Shown here in pieces: positions 34,172 through 44,000 of a stretch of 56,474 nucleotides of DNA. Made by a program: the position numbers and the translations under genes. A model generated the notes under the pieces. That model did no database searches. It worked only from the letters and a program-made list of their open reading frames with translations, and was not told the origin of the DNA. The DNA is from an uncultured Collinsella sp. (GTDB lineage: Bacteria > Actinomycetota > Coriobacteriia > Coriobacteriales > Coriobacteriaceae), in NCBI GenBank assembly GCA_902478985.1, contig CABSNH010000001.1:1-56474 (forward strand). The letters are read 5' to 3'. Position 1 is the first letter of the stretch, and every line of letters starts with the position of its first letter.

Positions 34172-34777
34172 CTAATGCTTGATCTCGATGCTCGAAATCT
34201 CGACTTCGCGTGCCTCGGCAACTGCCTTCGCCATGTCATCGGGAAACTCGATGGAGTTGAGGAGCGCCTCGGCTTCTTTCTTATGCAGATCGAAGTTCGA
34301 GATGAGGACGTAGACACTTCCCGGCTCAACGTCGGTAAAGAGGAGGGTTGAGACGCCGCTGTTGTCCTCGTACGTTCCGACGAGCCACGTCCTGCCGTTA
34401 TACTCGACGGACCCGCCATCCTTCCACTGGAACGTATCACCTTTCTTTTCTGCCTGGTCGGCGTGGGATTCCTCTGCCGTCAGCGCTTTTTTCCAAACGG
34501 GGATAAAGCGATCGGCCGAACCGTTCTCGTCTTCGGGGAAGGTGAGCTGGACCCTGTCGGCGTTCTTGCCGGCGGAGTCGCTTACGCCAACGCCCTCGGG
34601 CATCTCGACCTTAAACCAGATAAAGTCAGTCTTTTCGGCGACGGGGGCCTTTTCCTTGCCTTCGCTCTTTGAGGTGCTGCTGCCTCCGCCCGATGCGATC
34701 CCGCCGCAGCCGACAAGGACAAACGCGGCAAAGAGGGCGATGCAAAGGGAAAGGATCGATAGGGTCTTTTTCTTCAT
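34172..34777 (-). CDS. lipoprotein of unknown function, copy 2
   Basis: The 201-residue protein begins MKKKTLSILSLCIALFAAFV with lipobox LVGC. A Ser/Lys/Glu spacer precedes TDFIWFKVEMPEGVGVSDSA and the same fold as copy 1, ending with EVEISSIEIKH. The start at 34777 sits at the signal peptide and follows AAGGAGG; a longer frame to 34810 adds no signal features. Copy 1 is downstream in the same direction, but each copy has its own terminator and dyad, so they are separate units. Function unknown. Confidence 0.85.
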   Translation of the reverse strand: MKKKTLSILSLCIALFAAFVLVGCGGIASGGGSSTSKSEGKEKAPVAEKTDFIWFKVEMPEGVGVSDSAGKNADRVQLTFPEDENGSADRFIPVWKKALTAEESHADQAEKKGDTFQWKDGGSVEYNGRTWLVGTYEDNSGVSTLLFTDVEPGSVYVLISNFDLHKKEAEALLNSIEFPDDMAKAVAEAREVEISSIEIKH

Positions 34778-34974
34778 GGTGGCGTCCTCCTTGTCTGCCG
34801 ATGACATCACGGCGCCGCATGCTGTTGGGGTACTGATTGCGCTGGCGGCGGATGTCTCTGTGTACCGTGCGGCTTATGCCTCCGTTCATCGCTTGTGGCC
34901 GTTGCGCGGCCGTTGTCCCAACAGGTTCCTTACTTATAGATATGCCCCGGTTTGTGCCGTCCGGGAGTCTCGAA

Positions 34975-34994
34975 AGGTGGGCCATGTGTCCCAT
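34975..34994. promoter_or_regulatory. shared 20-bp dyad upstream of lipoprotein 2
   Basis: Identical to 34017-34036. It lies about 200 bases before the lipoprotein 2 start, against about 70 for copy 1. Confidence 0.5.
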
Positions 34995-35049
34995 GTTTGC
35001 GGCGCCGACGCCTATCGTTCGTCATAGAAATCCGTGATGGCCAGGTGTG

Positions 35050-35078
35050 CTGACGCTCATGTGCTTATGGGCTAGACT
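35050..35078 (+). promoter_or_regulatory. predicted promoter of fchA-folD
   Basis: CTGACG (35050-35055) and TAGACT (35073-35078) are spaced by 17 bases, 77 bases before the fchA start. Confidence 0.6.
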
Positions 35079-35155
35079 TAGCATCATTACGTGTTTGATG
35101 CGGTTGGTCGGCAGTTGCCGCCCGACCGATCTATATGACTTGAAGGTGCATACGT

Positions 35156-35788
35156 ATGAGCCAAGAGATGATGGACAAGACCTGCCGTGGGTTTGCCGAG
35201 GCGCTGGCCGCGCGCGAGCCGGTTCCCGGCGGCGGTAGCGCGAGCGCCTTTGTGGGCGCGCTGGGCGCCTCGCTTTGCGGGATGGTCGCGCGCTACGGGG
35301 CGACCAATCCCGCGCTTGCCGATCGCGCAGACGATCTGGCGCGCGCATTTGCCCAGGCAGATGAGTTGGCGCAGGAACTAGTGGGTCTGGTTGCCGAGGA
35401 CGTTCGTGCGTACGGCCAGGTGTCTGCGGCGTACGGTATTCCGCGCGAGGATCCGGCTCGACCCGCGGCGATTCAGGACGCGTTGCACGTGGCCGCCATG
35501 CCACCGTATCGGATTATGGACGCCTGTGGGCGCGCGCTGGCGCTGCTCGAGGACATGGCAGACAAAGGCTCGCGCCAACTGCTGTCCGACGTGGCGTGCG
35601 GTGCCGTGTTCTGCCGCGCCGCCATGCAGGGCGCGAGCCTGACGCTCTTTGCCAACACCACATCTATGAAAGACCGGGCGCGCGCCGAGGAACTCGAGGC
35701 GGCGTGCGATGAGCTGCTGGATACGTGGCTGCCGCGCGCCGATGCGCTGGCGCGCCGCGCTGCCGACGCCGCAAGGAAGAGGGGATAG
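35156..35788 (+). CDS. fchA: cyclodeaminase/methenyl-THF cyclohydrolase
   Basis: The 210-residue all-helical protein is of the FTCD_C family, with the hallmark PVPGGGSASAFVGALGASLCGMV folate-binding turn near residues 23-45. It either deaminates formimino-THF or hydrolyses methenyl-THF. The stop codon is followed after two bases by folD, so the pair should form one operon. With fhs (22143) they complete the route from formate to methylene-THF. The length is normal for a stand-alone cyclohydrolase. Confidence 0.88.
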   Translation: MSQEMMDKTCRGFAEALAAREPVPGGGSASAFVGALGASLCGMVARYGATNPALADRADDLARAFAQADELAQELVGLVAEDVRAYGQVSAAYGIPREDPARPAAIQDALHVAAMPPYRIMDACGRALALLEDMADKGSRQLLSDVACGAVFCRAAMQGASLTLFANTTSMKDRARAEELEAACDELLDTWLPRADALARRAADAARKRG

Positions 35789-35790
35789 CC

Positions 35791-36645
35791 ATGGCAGAGC
35801 TGCTGAAGGGTGCTCCCGTTGCCCGCGCTTTGACCGAGGAGCTTGCCGCTCGTTGCATGGCTTTGCGTGAGCGCGGCGTTGTTCCGACACTGGCCATCGT
35901 TCGTGTGGGCGAGCGCGAGGACGACCTGTCCTACGAGCGCGGTGCTCTCAAGCGCTGCGAGAAGGTTGGCATTGAGGCTCGTCGCGTTTTGCTTCCCGCC
36001 GATGTTTCGCAGGACGAGCTGTTGGCGGCTATTAAGGACATCAATGCCGACCCCGCTGTTCATGGCTGCCTGATGTTTCGCCCGCTGCCCGCTGGGCTTG
36101 ATGAGGATGCAGTTGCCGCGGCACTCGATCCCGACAAGGATGTTGACTCCATGACGCCGGCATCGCTGCTCACCACGCTTTCGGGGCGAGGTGAGGGTTT
36201 TGCCCCCTGCACGGCCGGGGCCGTGTTGGCGTTGCTGGACCATTACGGCGTTGAGCTGGATGGGGCCAAGGTCGCGGTCGTCGGTCGATCGCTGGTGATT
36301 GGCCGTCCCGTTGCCGCCATGCTTACGGCTCGCAATGCCACGGTGACGACGTGTCATACGCATACGCGTGACTTGGCTGCCGAGTGCCGTTCTGCCGACA
36401 TTGTTGTTGCCGCGGTTGGACGTGCGCGCACGATTGGCGCGGATGCGGTTCGCGCGGGCCAAACGATCATCGATGTTGGCATTAACTGGGACGAGGCCGC
36501 TGACAAGCTGGTCGGGGACGTCGATTTTGATGCAGCGGAACCGGTCGTTGGCGCAATTACTCCCGTGCCGGGCGGCGTGGGGGCTGTGACCACGGCGATT
36601 CTCGCCAAGCACGTGATCGAGGCGGCGGAGCGCGCATCGAAATAG
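35791..36645 (+). CDS. folD: methylene-THF dehydrogenase/cyclohydrolase
   Basis: The 284-residue protein has the FolD core. It includes SYERGALKRCEKVGIEARR, with Lys in place for the cyclohydrolase; the substrate loop and PCTAGAVLALLDHYGVELDG; the nucleotide motif VVGRSLVIGRPVAAML; and PVPGGVGAVTTAIL. It interconverts methylene-, methenyl- and 10-formyl-THF. The ATG follows AAGAGGGG just inside the intergenic gap. The motif DVDSM and the stretch around it are slightly divergent from common FolD, but the active residues appear present. Confidence 0.94.
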   Translation: MAELLKGAPVARALTEELAARCMALRERGVVPTLAIVRVGEREDDLSYERGALKRCEKVGIEARRVLLPADVSQDELLAAIKDINADPAVHGCLMFRPLPAGLDEDAVAAALDPDKDVDSMTPASLLTTLSGRGEGFAPCTAGAVLALLDHYGVELDGAKVAVVGRSLVIGRPVAAMLTARNATVTTCHTHTRDLAAECRSADIVVAAVGRARTIGADAVRAGQTIIDVGINWDEAADKLVGDVDFDAAEPVVGAITPVPGGVGAVTTAILAKHVIEAAERASK

Positions 36646-36669
36646 TCGTTTTTGACCACAGGGGTTGCC

Positions 36670-36692
36670 GGGGCGGCTGTTTCGCCCTTTTT
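36670..36692 (+). terminator. terminator of fchA-folD
   Basis: GGGCG pairs with CGCCC around a seven-base loop and is followed by TTTTT. The stem is short. Confidence 0.5.
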
Positions 36693-36746
36693 GCGCCGAA
36701 GCGATACACTGTTGCCGTTTGATTTCTTCGCTCAAGGAGGATGCGC

Positions 36747-38270
36747 ATGCCGTGCACAACGATTTTGGTTGGTAAGAACGCGAGCTACGACGGGTCGACG
36801 CTGGTTGCCCGCAATGAGGACTCGTCCAACGGGGTGTTTGAGCCCAAGCGCATGCGTGTTGTGCACCCCGACGAGCAGCCGCGTGTCTACACAAGCGTCT
36901 TGAGCCACCTGACCGTTGAACTGCCCGACAATCCCATGCGTTACACAAGCGTCCCCGACGTTGTCCCGGGTCATGGCGTTTGGGCCGAGGCCGGCTTCAA
37001 CGAGCTCAACGTTGGCATGTCCGCAACCGAGACGCTTACCACCAACGAGCGCGTCCGCGGCGCCGATCCGCTCGTGGACTACGTGCCCGCCAAGGGCAAC
37101 GAGGGCGAGGACGGCTATGTTCCGGCGCAGCCCGGCGGTTTGGGCGAGGAGGATATGGTGACCCTGGTGCTGCCGTACGCCAAGTCTGTCCGCGATGGCG
37201 TGCGTATCCTGGGTGATCTGCTCGAGCGCTACGGTACCTACGAGAACAACGGCATCGCATTTAGCGACGTTGACGAGATCTGGTGGCTCGAGACCATCGG
37301 CGGCCACCACTGGATCGCCAAGCGCGTGCCCGATGATGCCTATGTGACCATGCCCAACCAGCTGGGTATCGACAGCTTTGACCTGGACGACGCCGAGGGC
37401 GCCCAGGTCGACCACATGTGCTCCGCCGACCTGCGCTCCTGGATGGCCGAGTGGCATCTGGATCTGACGCTGGGCGTTGAGGGCGACGGTCCGGCGACAG
37501 TCTTCAACCCGCGCGAGGCCTTTGGCTCGCACAGCGATAGCGACCACGTCTACAACACGCCGCGCGCCTGGTACATGCAGCGCTGCCTCAACCCCAGCGA
37601 TGTGTGGGACGGTCCCGAGGCCGACTACACGCCCGAGAGCGACGACATCCCCTGGAGCCGCGTGCCCGAGCGCAAGGTGACCATCGAGGACATCAAGTAC
37701 GTGCTTTCGAGCCACTACCAGGGTACGGAGTACGACTGCTACGGCAGCAAGGGCACGCCCGCCACGCGCGGCGCCTATCGTCCCATCGGCATCAACCGCA
37801 ACAGCCAGCTCGCCGTGCTGCAGCTGCGCCCCTATGCGCAGCCGGCGTATCGCGCCGTGCAGTGGATGGCGTTTGGCTCCAACTCGTTTAACGCGCTCGT
37901 GCCGCTGTACGCCAATGTCGAGATCATGCCCGAGTACTATGCCGGCACGCAGGCTCGCGTGACGTCCGAGAATTTCTATTGGGCAAATCGCCTGATTGGT
38001 GCCTTGGCCGATGCTCGCTTCCATGAGTGCGGTCGCGCGGTCGAGGATTATCAGGAGAAGGTCGGCGGCATGGGGCACAAGCAGATTCACGATGTTGACG
38101 CTGTCGTAGCCGCGCTGCCCGAGGCCGAGGTGCCTGCCGAGCTCGCCCGCGCCAACGAGGCCTTTGCCGAGCTCGTGCGCGTGGAGACCGACGCCCTGTT
38201 GGGCAAGGTGCTCTACACCACGAGCTGCGCCATGAAGAACTCCTTCGCGATGAACGACAACGTAAGGTAA
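36747..38270 (+). CDS. C69 family dipeptidase
   Basis: The 507-residue protein belongs to the N-terminal nucleophile hydrolases of peptidase family C69 (PepD type). It starts MPCTTILVGKNASYDGSTLV; Cys3 is the expected nucleophile, freed by removal of Met-Pro. Other family stretches are ARNEDS, GVWAEAGFNELNVGMSATET and WWLETIGGHHW. It cleaves dipeptides, usually in the cytosol. AAGGAGG ends one base before an upstream ATG at 36741, so the ATG at 36747, six bases away, is the better start. No signal peptide is seen. Confidence 0.92.
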   Translation: MPCTTILVGKNASYDGSTLVARNEDSSNGVFEPKRMRVVHPDEQPRVYTSVLSHLTVELPDNPMRYTSVPDVVPGHGVWAEAGFNELNVGMSATETLTTNERVRGADPLVDYVPAKGNEGEDGYVPAQPGGLGEEDMVTLVLPYAKSVRDGVRILGDLLERYGTYENNGIAFSDVDEIWWLETIGGHHWIAKRVPDDAYVTMPNQLGIDSFDLDDAEGAQVDHMCSADLRSWMAEWHLDLTLGVEGDGPATVFNPREAFGSHSDSDHVYNTPRAWYMQRCLNPSDVWDGPEADYTPESDDIPWSRVPERKVTIEDIKYVLSSHYQGTEYDCYGSKGTPATRGAYRPIGINRNSQLAVLQLRPYAQPAYRAVQWMAFGSNSFNALVPLYANVEIMPEYYAGTQARVTSENFYWANRLIGALADARFHECGRAVEDYQEKVGGMGHKQIHDVDAVVAALPEAEVPAELARANEAFAELVRVETDALLGKVLYTTSCAMKNSFAMNDNVR

Positions 38271-38288
38271 AGATAACCTTGCAACGAG

Positions 38289-38327
38289 CGAGCGGGACAA
38301 ACGCCGTCAAAGGCTTTGCCCCGCTCG
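38289..38327 (+). terminator. hairpin after the dipeptidase gene
   Basis: CGAGCGGG and CCCGCTCG are paired with AAA/TTT inside. There is no clear T-run, so it is a weak terminator candidate. Confidence 0.45.
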
Positions 38328-38418
38328 ATTCCTATCTTGGCGGTAAAACGATTTTGTGTCGTTCGCTCAATCTTGGGTACAAGAAGGCCAATGCAGTTGT
38401 TCACGATTGGAGCCAACC

Positions 38419-38835
38419 ATGGTTATGAAATTCGATCAGCTTGTTAACGGTGCCATCAACGTGGGCTTCGGCGCCGCCGCCGTTGCCGTCGAGGGCGGCA
38501 AGAAGGTCCTCGACGACCTCAATACCAAGGGTGAGCAGGTGCGCAAGGACGCCGGCACTCCCGATATCGCCCGCAGCGTGTCCGACATGTTCGAGCAGGC
38601 CGGCGGCACCATTTCCGACCTGACCGAGCGCCTGGGCATGCAGGGCGAGACTGCGGCGCAGCGCGTGCTCGACGAGCTCATCCTGGCTCGCGTCCGGGTT
38701 ATGACCGCCCCCGAGCGCACGGCCTTTTTGGCCCATGTGCGCGACATCGTCGACTCGGTCGAGGACAACGTGACTTCGGTGCCCGTCGAGTCCGTTGAGC
38801 CCGACGATGCAGAGGACACCGAAGAGGCCGAGTAG
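38419..38835 (+). CDS. phasin-like helical protein, partner of the ABC1 kinase
   Basis: The 138-residue protein is mostly helical and polar: a Gly/Ala-rich start (NGAINVGFGAAAVAVEGGKK), then DIARSVSDMFEQAGGTISDL and an acidic tail ending EDTEEAE. This resembles phasin-type or PhaF-like proteins without any further evidence for granules. It begins nine bases before the ABC1 kinase gene in the same direction, so the two are likely co-expressed. TGGAG precedes the ATG; a second ATG six bases later is also possible. Confidence 0.7.
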   Translation: MVMKFDQLVNGAINVGFGAAAVAVEGGKKVLDDLNTKGEQVRKDAGTPDIARSVSDMFEQAGGTISDLTERLGMQGETAAQRVLDELILARVRVMTAPERTAFLAHVRDIVDSVEDNVTSVPVESVEPDDAEDTEEAE

Positions 38836-38843
38836 CAGCGCAG

Positions 38844-40607
38844 ATGGCAGATTCCACCACCGATTACAACAATCTAGATCCCTTGGGTGACGAGACGGCG
38901 GTTGTCGATGAGGTTGAGGCCGCCGTCTCGGGCGCTCGTAAGAAGCCACGCGCTGTCGATATGGTCCCCGAGGAGCCCGACGCGATGGCGCCGGACGAGG
39001 AGTATCAGCTCACACCGGCAGGTCGTCGTGAGCGCATTGGGCAGATCGTTCGCCTGATCAAAAAGTACCGCGTATGGGATAACCTCACGCCGGTGCGTCT
39101 GCGTCGTCTGCTCGAAGAGCTCGGTCCCATGTTCGTCAAGATGGGGCAGATTCTGGCTAACCGCTCCGAGATTTTGCCGCAGCGGTTTTGCGACGAGCTC
39201 CGTCGCCTGCGCTCCGACGTAGAGCCGGTGCCATATGAGGTAGTGCTCCGCTGTCTGGAAGAGGAATACGGCCAGCGCCTGGGGCAGATGTTCGACGCGA
39301 TCGACCCCAACCCGCTCGGAAGCGCGTCGCTCGCGCAGGTGCACCGCGCCCGTCTGGTGACCGGCGAGGACGTGGCCGTTAAGGTGCAGCGCCCCGGCGC
39401 GCAACAGGTCATGGCGCAGGACATCGACATCATCCGTTCGGTGGTGCGCATCGTTTCCAAGTTCGTCAACACCGATCAGTTTGTTGACCTGCACGGTGTG
39501 GTCGAAGAGCTGTGGACCTCATTTCGCGAGGAGACCAACTTTTTGGCCGAGGCCAAAAACCTCAACGATTTCTATGACTTCCACAAAAGCGTGCACGGCG
39601 TTTCGTGTCCCAAATCCTACCTGGACCTTTGCACCGAACACGTCGTGGTCATGGACTACATCGACGGCATCTCCATTGCCGATCCCGAGCGCCTGGTGGC
39701 CGAGGGCTATGACCTGGAAAAGATCGGCTCGGCGATCGTCGAGGACTATTCGACGCAGGTGCTCGACGACGGCTTTTTCCATGCCGACCCGCATGCGGGA
39801 AACATCATCCTCAAAGACGGCATTGTCTACTTTATTGACCTGGGCATGGTCGGGCGCATGTCGAGCCACGACCGCGGTATCGTCAAGGATATGATTTTCG
39901 CCGTGGCCGAGGGCGATGTGCCCAAGCTCAAGGATTCGCTCATGCGTTTTGCCGTGACGCGCGGTGATTCGGCCGAGCTCGATCATTCGGCCTTTTTGTC
40001 CGATTTGGACTTTATCGTAGCCGACTTTGCAGGGCTCGATCTTAAGGACCTGGATATCGGCGAGTTTTTGACCTCGCTGCTAAACCTGGCGCGCAAAAAC
40101 GATGTTGAGCTGCCGAGCGTGGTGACGATGTTCGCGCGCGGCATGGTGACGCTCGAGGGCCTGCTGACCGAGTACATGCCCAACGTCAATATGATCCAGA
40201 TCATCCAGGCGCACATCAAAAACGAGAAGAGTACCTATGCGCGCGTCCGCGAAATGGGGCGCGATCTTGCCGCGAGCAGCTATCGCGCGGCAAAAGGCTC
40301 GCTCGAGGCGGCCGAGTATCTGGGCTTGGTGTCGCGCATGCTCACGCGCGGCCAGCTTAAGGTAAACACGCAGATCATGAGCAGCGATAAGGCGCTGCGG
40401 CAGCTGGGTGGAATTATCGACCGCATGTCGATGGCAATTGTGATCGCCGGCCTGTTTATCGGCTCGTCGGTGGTGTACTACGCACGCATCGAGCCGGTTG
40501 TGTTTGGTATCCCGGTCATTGGCTTTATGGGCTATGTGAGCGCACTGGTGCTGGCGCTGATGCTGGGCCGCGAGATCTGGCGCAACAGCCACGGCGGCAA
40601 GCGGTAA
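38844..40607 (+). CDS. ABC1/UbiB-family atypical protein kinase
   Basis: The 587-residue protein has the UbiB signature KMGQILANRSEILP (KxGQ motif), the Ala-rich loop LGSASLAQVHRA, the invariant VAVKVQRPG Lys, HADPHAGN and FIDLGMVGRM. Two membrane segments near the C-terminus (MAIVIAGLFIGSSVVYY and IGFMGYVSALVLALML) anchor it. In other bacteria UbiB supports quinone synthesis; in this group a quinone role is possible but not shown. About 90 acidic residues precede the conserved core. The adjacent phasin-like protein may be its partner. Confidence 0.92.
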   Translation: MADSTTDYNNLDPLGDETAVVDEVEAAVSGARKKPRAVDMVPEEPDAMAPDEEYQLTPAGRRERIGQIVRLIKKYRVWDNLTPVRLRRLLEELGPMFVKMGQILANRSEILPQRFCDELRRLRSDVEPVPYEVVLRCLEEEYGQRLGQMFDAIDPNPLGSASLAQVHRARLVTGEDVAVKVQRPGAQQVMAQDIDIIRSVVRIVSKFVNTDQFVDLHGVVEELWTSFREETNFLAEAKNLNDFYDFHKSVHGVSCPKSYLDLCTEHVVVMDYIDGISIADPERLVAEGYDLEKIGSAIVEDYSTQVLDDGFFHADPHAGNIILKDGIVYFIDLGMVGRMSSHDRGIVKDMIFAVAEGDVPKLKDSLMRFAVTRGDSAELDHSAFLSDLDFIVADFAGLDLKDLDIGEFLTSLLNLARKNDVELPSVVTMFARGMVTLEGLLTEYMPNVNMIQIIQAHIKNEKSTYARVREMGRDLAASSYRAAKGSLEAAEYLGLVSRMLTRGQLKVNTQIMSSDKALRQLGGIIDRMSMAIVIAGLFIGSSVVYYARIEPVVFGIPVIGFMGYVSALVLALMLGREIWRNSHGGKR

Positions 40608-40638
40608 TGACCCCTGGGGGACGGAGGAAAACGGATCA
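40608..40638. repeat. single arm of the GGGGACGGAGG repeat
   Basis: TGACCCCTGGGGGACGGAGG and the following AAAACGGATCA match the arms at 2337-2368 and 2392-2423 with one substitution and one added G. It directly follows the kinase stop codon. No second arm is present. Confidence 0.75.
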
Positions 40639-40755
40639 TTTTGCTCAGCGATCCATCCATGCCCTAATCTATCGCAAACCATAGCTTTTACCTTGGGCTT
40701 CGCCTGTGTGCGGGGCCCTTTTGCGTGCTACCATACTGACAGTAATAATCGATGG

Positions 40756-40930
40756 CCTAGATGGTGGTGCGGAGACGCACGAATGCGCGATTTTCCTGCG
40801 CGTTTGGGAGAATCGGGGTGCAAGTCCCCGGCTGTACCAGTAACCGTAATTCCTCTTGGTCCGGGATGGTCGCGTCGCAGATCGGACGGCGCACCCGGGT
40901 CGGTAAGGTTAAGTCGGATCGCCTCCCATC
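40756..40930 (+). promoter_or_regulatory. cobalamin riboswitch
   Basis: The core at 40806-40848 has GGGAGAATCGGGGTGCAAGT, a CCCCGGCTGTACCAGTAACC stretch and GTAA. This is the B12-box arrangement (GGTGCAAATCC, then C-x-G-x-x-CC-x-GTAA). The 3' closing strand AAGTCGGATCGCCTCCC is at 40910-40926. The outer limits are estimated. CCTCC (40922-40926) can pair with GGAGG at 40975-40979, so binding of cobalamin may change access to the ribosome. It controls the giant surface-protein gene, not transport or synthesis genes. Confidence 0.85.
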
Positions 40931-41074
40931 TTGTACGTGACCGCGGCGCATGCCGCCGGTACGCGTTGGGCTCTGGAGGGAAGGGGGACCCCGATGGGGG
41001 TACTCAAGCGCAATATGCGCGATGATGTGGGGCAGCCGCTGGGCAATGCTCCCAGTGCAGACAGTAGGAGACAA

Positions 41075-44000
41075 ATGGATATGTTTGAGGACGAGTGCCA
41101 GCGCGCCTCGTGGCGCCGGCATGGAGCGATTGCCCGTGGCGTAGCCAAGCGCGGTCTGGTGGCGTTCCTGGCTTTTGCCATGGCTTTTGGCACCACGCCG
41201 GCGCAACTTTGGGCCGAGGGCGCCGAGGGCATTGCCGAGGCCGTGGCTCAGGCTACGACGGGCGGCGAGGGCGCGGCGGCAGACGATGGCACTGCTGCCG
41301 ACACCGGCGCGAACGGTGCTGCCGTGGAGGACGGCACGGGTACCAGTGACGCTGCGGCCGGTCAGGGTGCAACTTCGGGCGCCGCGAAGGGCGATGACGC
41401 CGCAGGTGATGCGGCTGAGTCCGACAGTTCCGCCGCGATGCCTGCTGCCGCTTCGGAGCAGGGCGAGCTGAAGGCCGCTGCCGCTTCTGCCACGACGCTT
41501 TCCAGCGAGGCCAAGGTCTTCATCCAGGACACCAAGGATAAGGACAACTCGTATTCCACGAAGTCGGGTGCGCTCAGCGCGGACGATACGCTCTGGGCAA
41601 ACATGTACGACGAGGTCGAGGACGACTGGTACGGCACTTCGACTGAGTCCGTTGCCAATCCCGGCACCTGGACTTACACCTGGCTCGCCGGCACGACCAG
41701 ACACAGCAGCAATGTCGCCGACTACACCGAGGTCGTAGGCCACGAGCAGTCGCTCACCGTCACCGCCGCGATGGAAGGCAAATACTTCATCTGCAAGGTA
41801 ACGGTTGATGGCAAGGACTACTATGGTCCGTCCGTTTCTTCCGGCTCGGGCATCAATGCCAACTTCATCCCCGGTCCCGTGTTGGGCGCCGGGCAGATGG
41901 AGCTTAGCAGCGTCAAGCTCAGTAGCGACACGCCGAGCATAGGCGATACCCTTACGGCGACTCCGTACAAGGATTGGTCGAGCCCCGCGGGCTCCGACGC
42001 CAAGGTTACCTACACGTGGTCCGCATCCACCTCGCAGTCCTCGGGCTTCACCAAGATCGAGGGCGCGACGGGCGCCGCGCTCACGCTGACCGACGACCTC
42101 GAGGGCAAGTACGTCAGAGTCGAGGCCACTGCCGGCGTCAACACGGTGAGCAAGACCACTTCCAGCAAGGTCAAACAGGCCGGTGCGGTCGAGATTTCGG
42201 CCGTGTCCATCATCAACACCAAGGACAACACGAGTGTCTTTGCGGTGGGGGATACCGCTAAGGCCCGCGCCAAGGAGAAGGGCGGCGCGTACGGCGCATT
42301 CGTCGACGCGAGCAAGCTCAACTATCAGTGGCAGTGCTCTGGCACCAAGAGTGGCAAGTATACCGACATTGCGGGTGCTACGGGTGAGACCCTCGAGCTA
42401 ACCGATGCTTTGGGCGGCAAGTACCTCAAGTGCAAGGTGTCTTCGAAGATCGGCTCTTCGAGCATGACCAACTCGACGGGCGCTCTCGTTGCAGCCGCCG
42501 GTTCAATTAATGTCTCGAGCGTGACTATGAGCCCGACTTCGGGCAAAGTCGAGGTTGGCTCCACGATTACGGCGACCGCCAAGGCGGGTTCCACCGACGT
42601 TACCACCGATTCGCATGTCACGTGGCAGTGGTATAAGGGCACCGCGAAATACGCGAGCTCGTGCAACACGCCTATCGAGGGTGAGACCGGTAACACCCTG
42701 ACGGTGACCGCCGCCCTTAAGGGCTACTACGTCGTGGCTAAGGCCAATGGCGGCTATGGCGAGGAGAAGCCCTACTATGCGGCAGGTCCTGTCTCGGTTG
42801 CGGGTCAGGTTGAGCTTTACGACGTGCAGTTTGAGGGCTCTCCTGCCACCAACGGCGTGCACGTGGGCGATAAGCTCAAGACCAAGGTGCGCAAAAAGGA
42901 CGGCTCGAAGTACAGCTATATCGACCGCACCGATAATGTGACCTACCAGTGGCAGTATGCAAATAGTAGCTCGAGCTTCGACTCCGCTTACACCGATATC
43001 CCCGGTGCTACCGAGGCCACCTATACCGTTGACGCCGCCTATGCCGGCAAGTATCTGCGCGTAAAGGTGACGAGCGAAAATACCGTTTTCAGTACGCAGA
43101 AGAAGAGCTCCTCCGGCGGCACGCAGTCTGTTGCTCCGCTTGGCCCCGTGACGCTTAAGGGCCAGTACAAGCTGGCGGGCATTGAGCTTGCCGATAAGAA
43201 CGTTACGCTGAGCGTGGGTTCAAAGATCACACCGAGCGTGCAGGTTCCGGGTCCTTGGTCGGGCTCGACCAAGGACGTGCCCGATGATGCCGACATCACC
43301 ATGGCGTGGTACGCGAGCGAGAACGGTACCGATTGGACCGAGCTCACCGACGGCGTCGATACGACTGATGGCAGCCTGACTATTACGGATGCGCTTGTCG
43401 GCAAGAAGATCAAGGTTACCGCGAGCGCGCTCGATAACACCGTTGAGTGGGTTTCGCCCGACAGTGTTACCGCGGCGGGGGAGTATAACCTGCTGCGCGT
43501 GACCACTACGCCGCAGATCAATAGCGAATCGACCCATCTCGTCTCGGGCGATAGCGTTAAGGCGACGGCGCAGGCCAAGCGCGCCGACGGTTCGGCCACC
43601 AACGGTATCGACGTCACCGGTCAGGCGACTGTTGTCTGGTATGCGGCCGACGACGCGAAGGCTCCCGCGGCCGACTGGACACTTCTGTCCGATATGTCGG
43701 GCGCCACGGCAACGGTTTCGGCTTCTGCCGCGGGCAAGTATCTGAAGGCTGTCGCCACGAGCGGCAGCTCGACAGTCGAGCTTGTCTCTGCCAACAAGGT
43801 TATCGCCGCGGGTTCGCTCGAGGCTGCAGTCCAAAAGCTCAACGATGCTAACAAGCAGATTGTTGTTGACTACAGCGCCAAGGGCGGCAACGTCAATGAT
43901 GCGCTGAAGGCACAGCTTGCTGATCTGGGATTTACCGACGTTGACGTTAAGGTCTCCGAGGGCGGCGTGCTCTTTAAGGCTGAGGACGCCAAGACCACGG

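Larger units (their letters stand above)
34778..35155. other. divergent intergenic region
   Basis: No gene is supported. It holds the dyad at 34975-34994, the minus-strand promoter of lipoprotein 2 (not located with certainty) and the fchA promoter at 35050. Confidence 0.4.

Noticed and set aside
40931..41074. Upstream TTG start that would extend the giant protein by 48 residues.
   Set aside because: The extension begins at the very edge of the riboswitch and runs through its leader hairpins. A start at 41075 gives a normal signal peptide.
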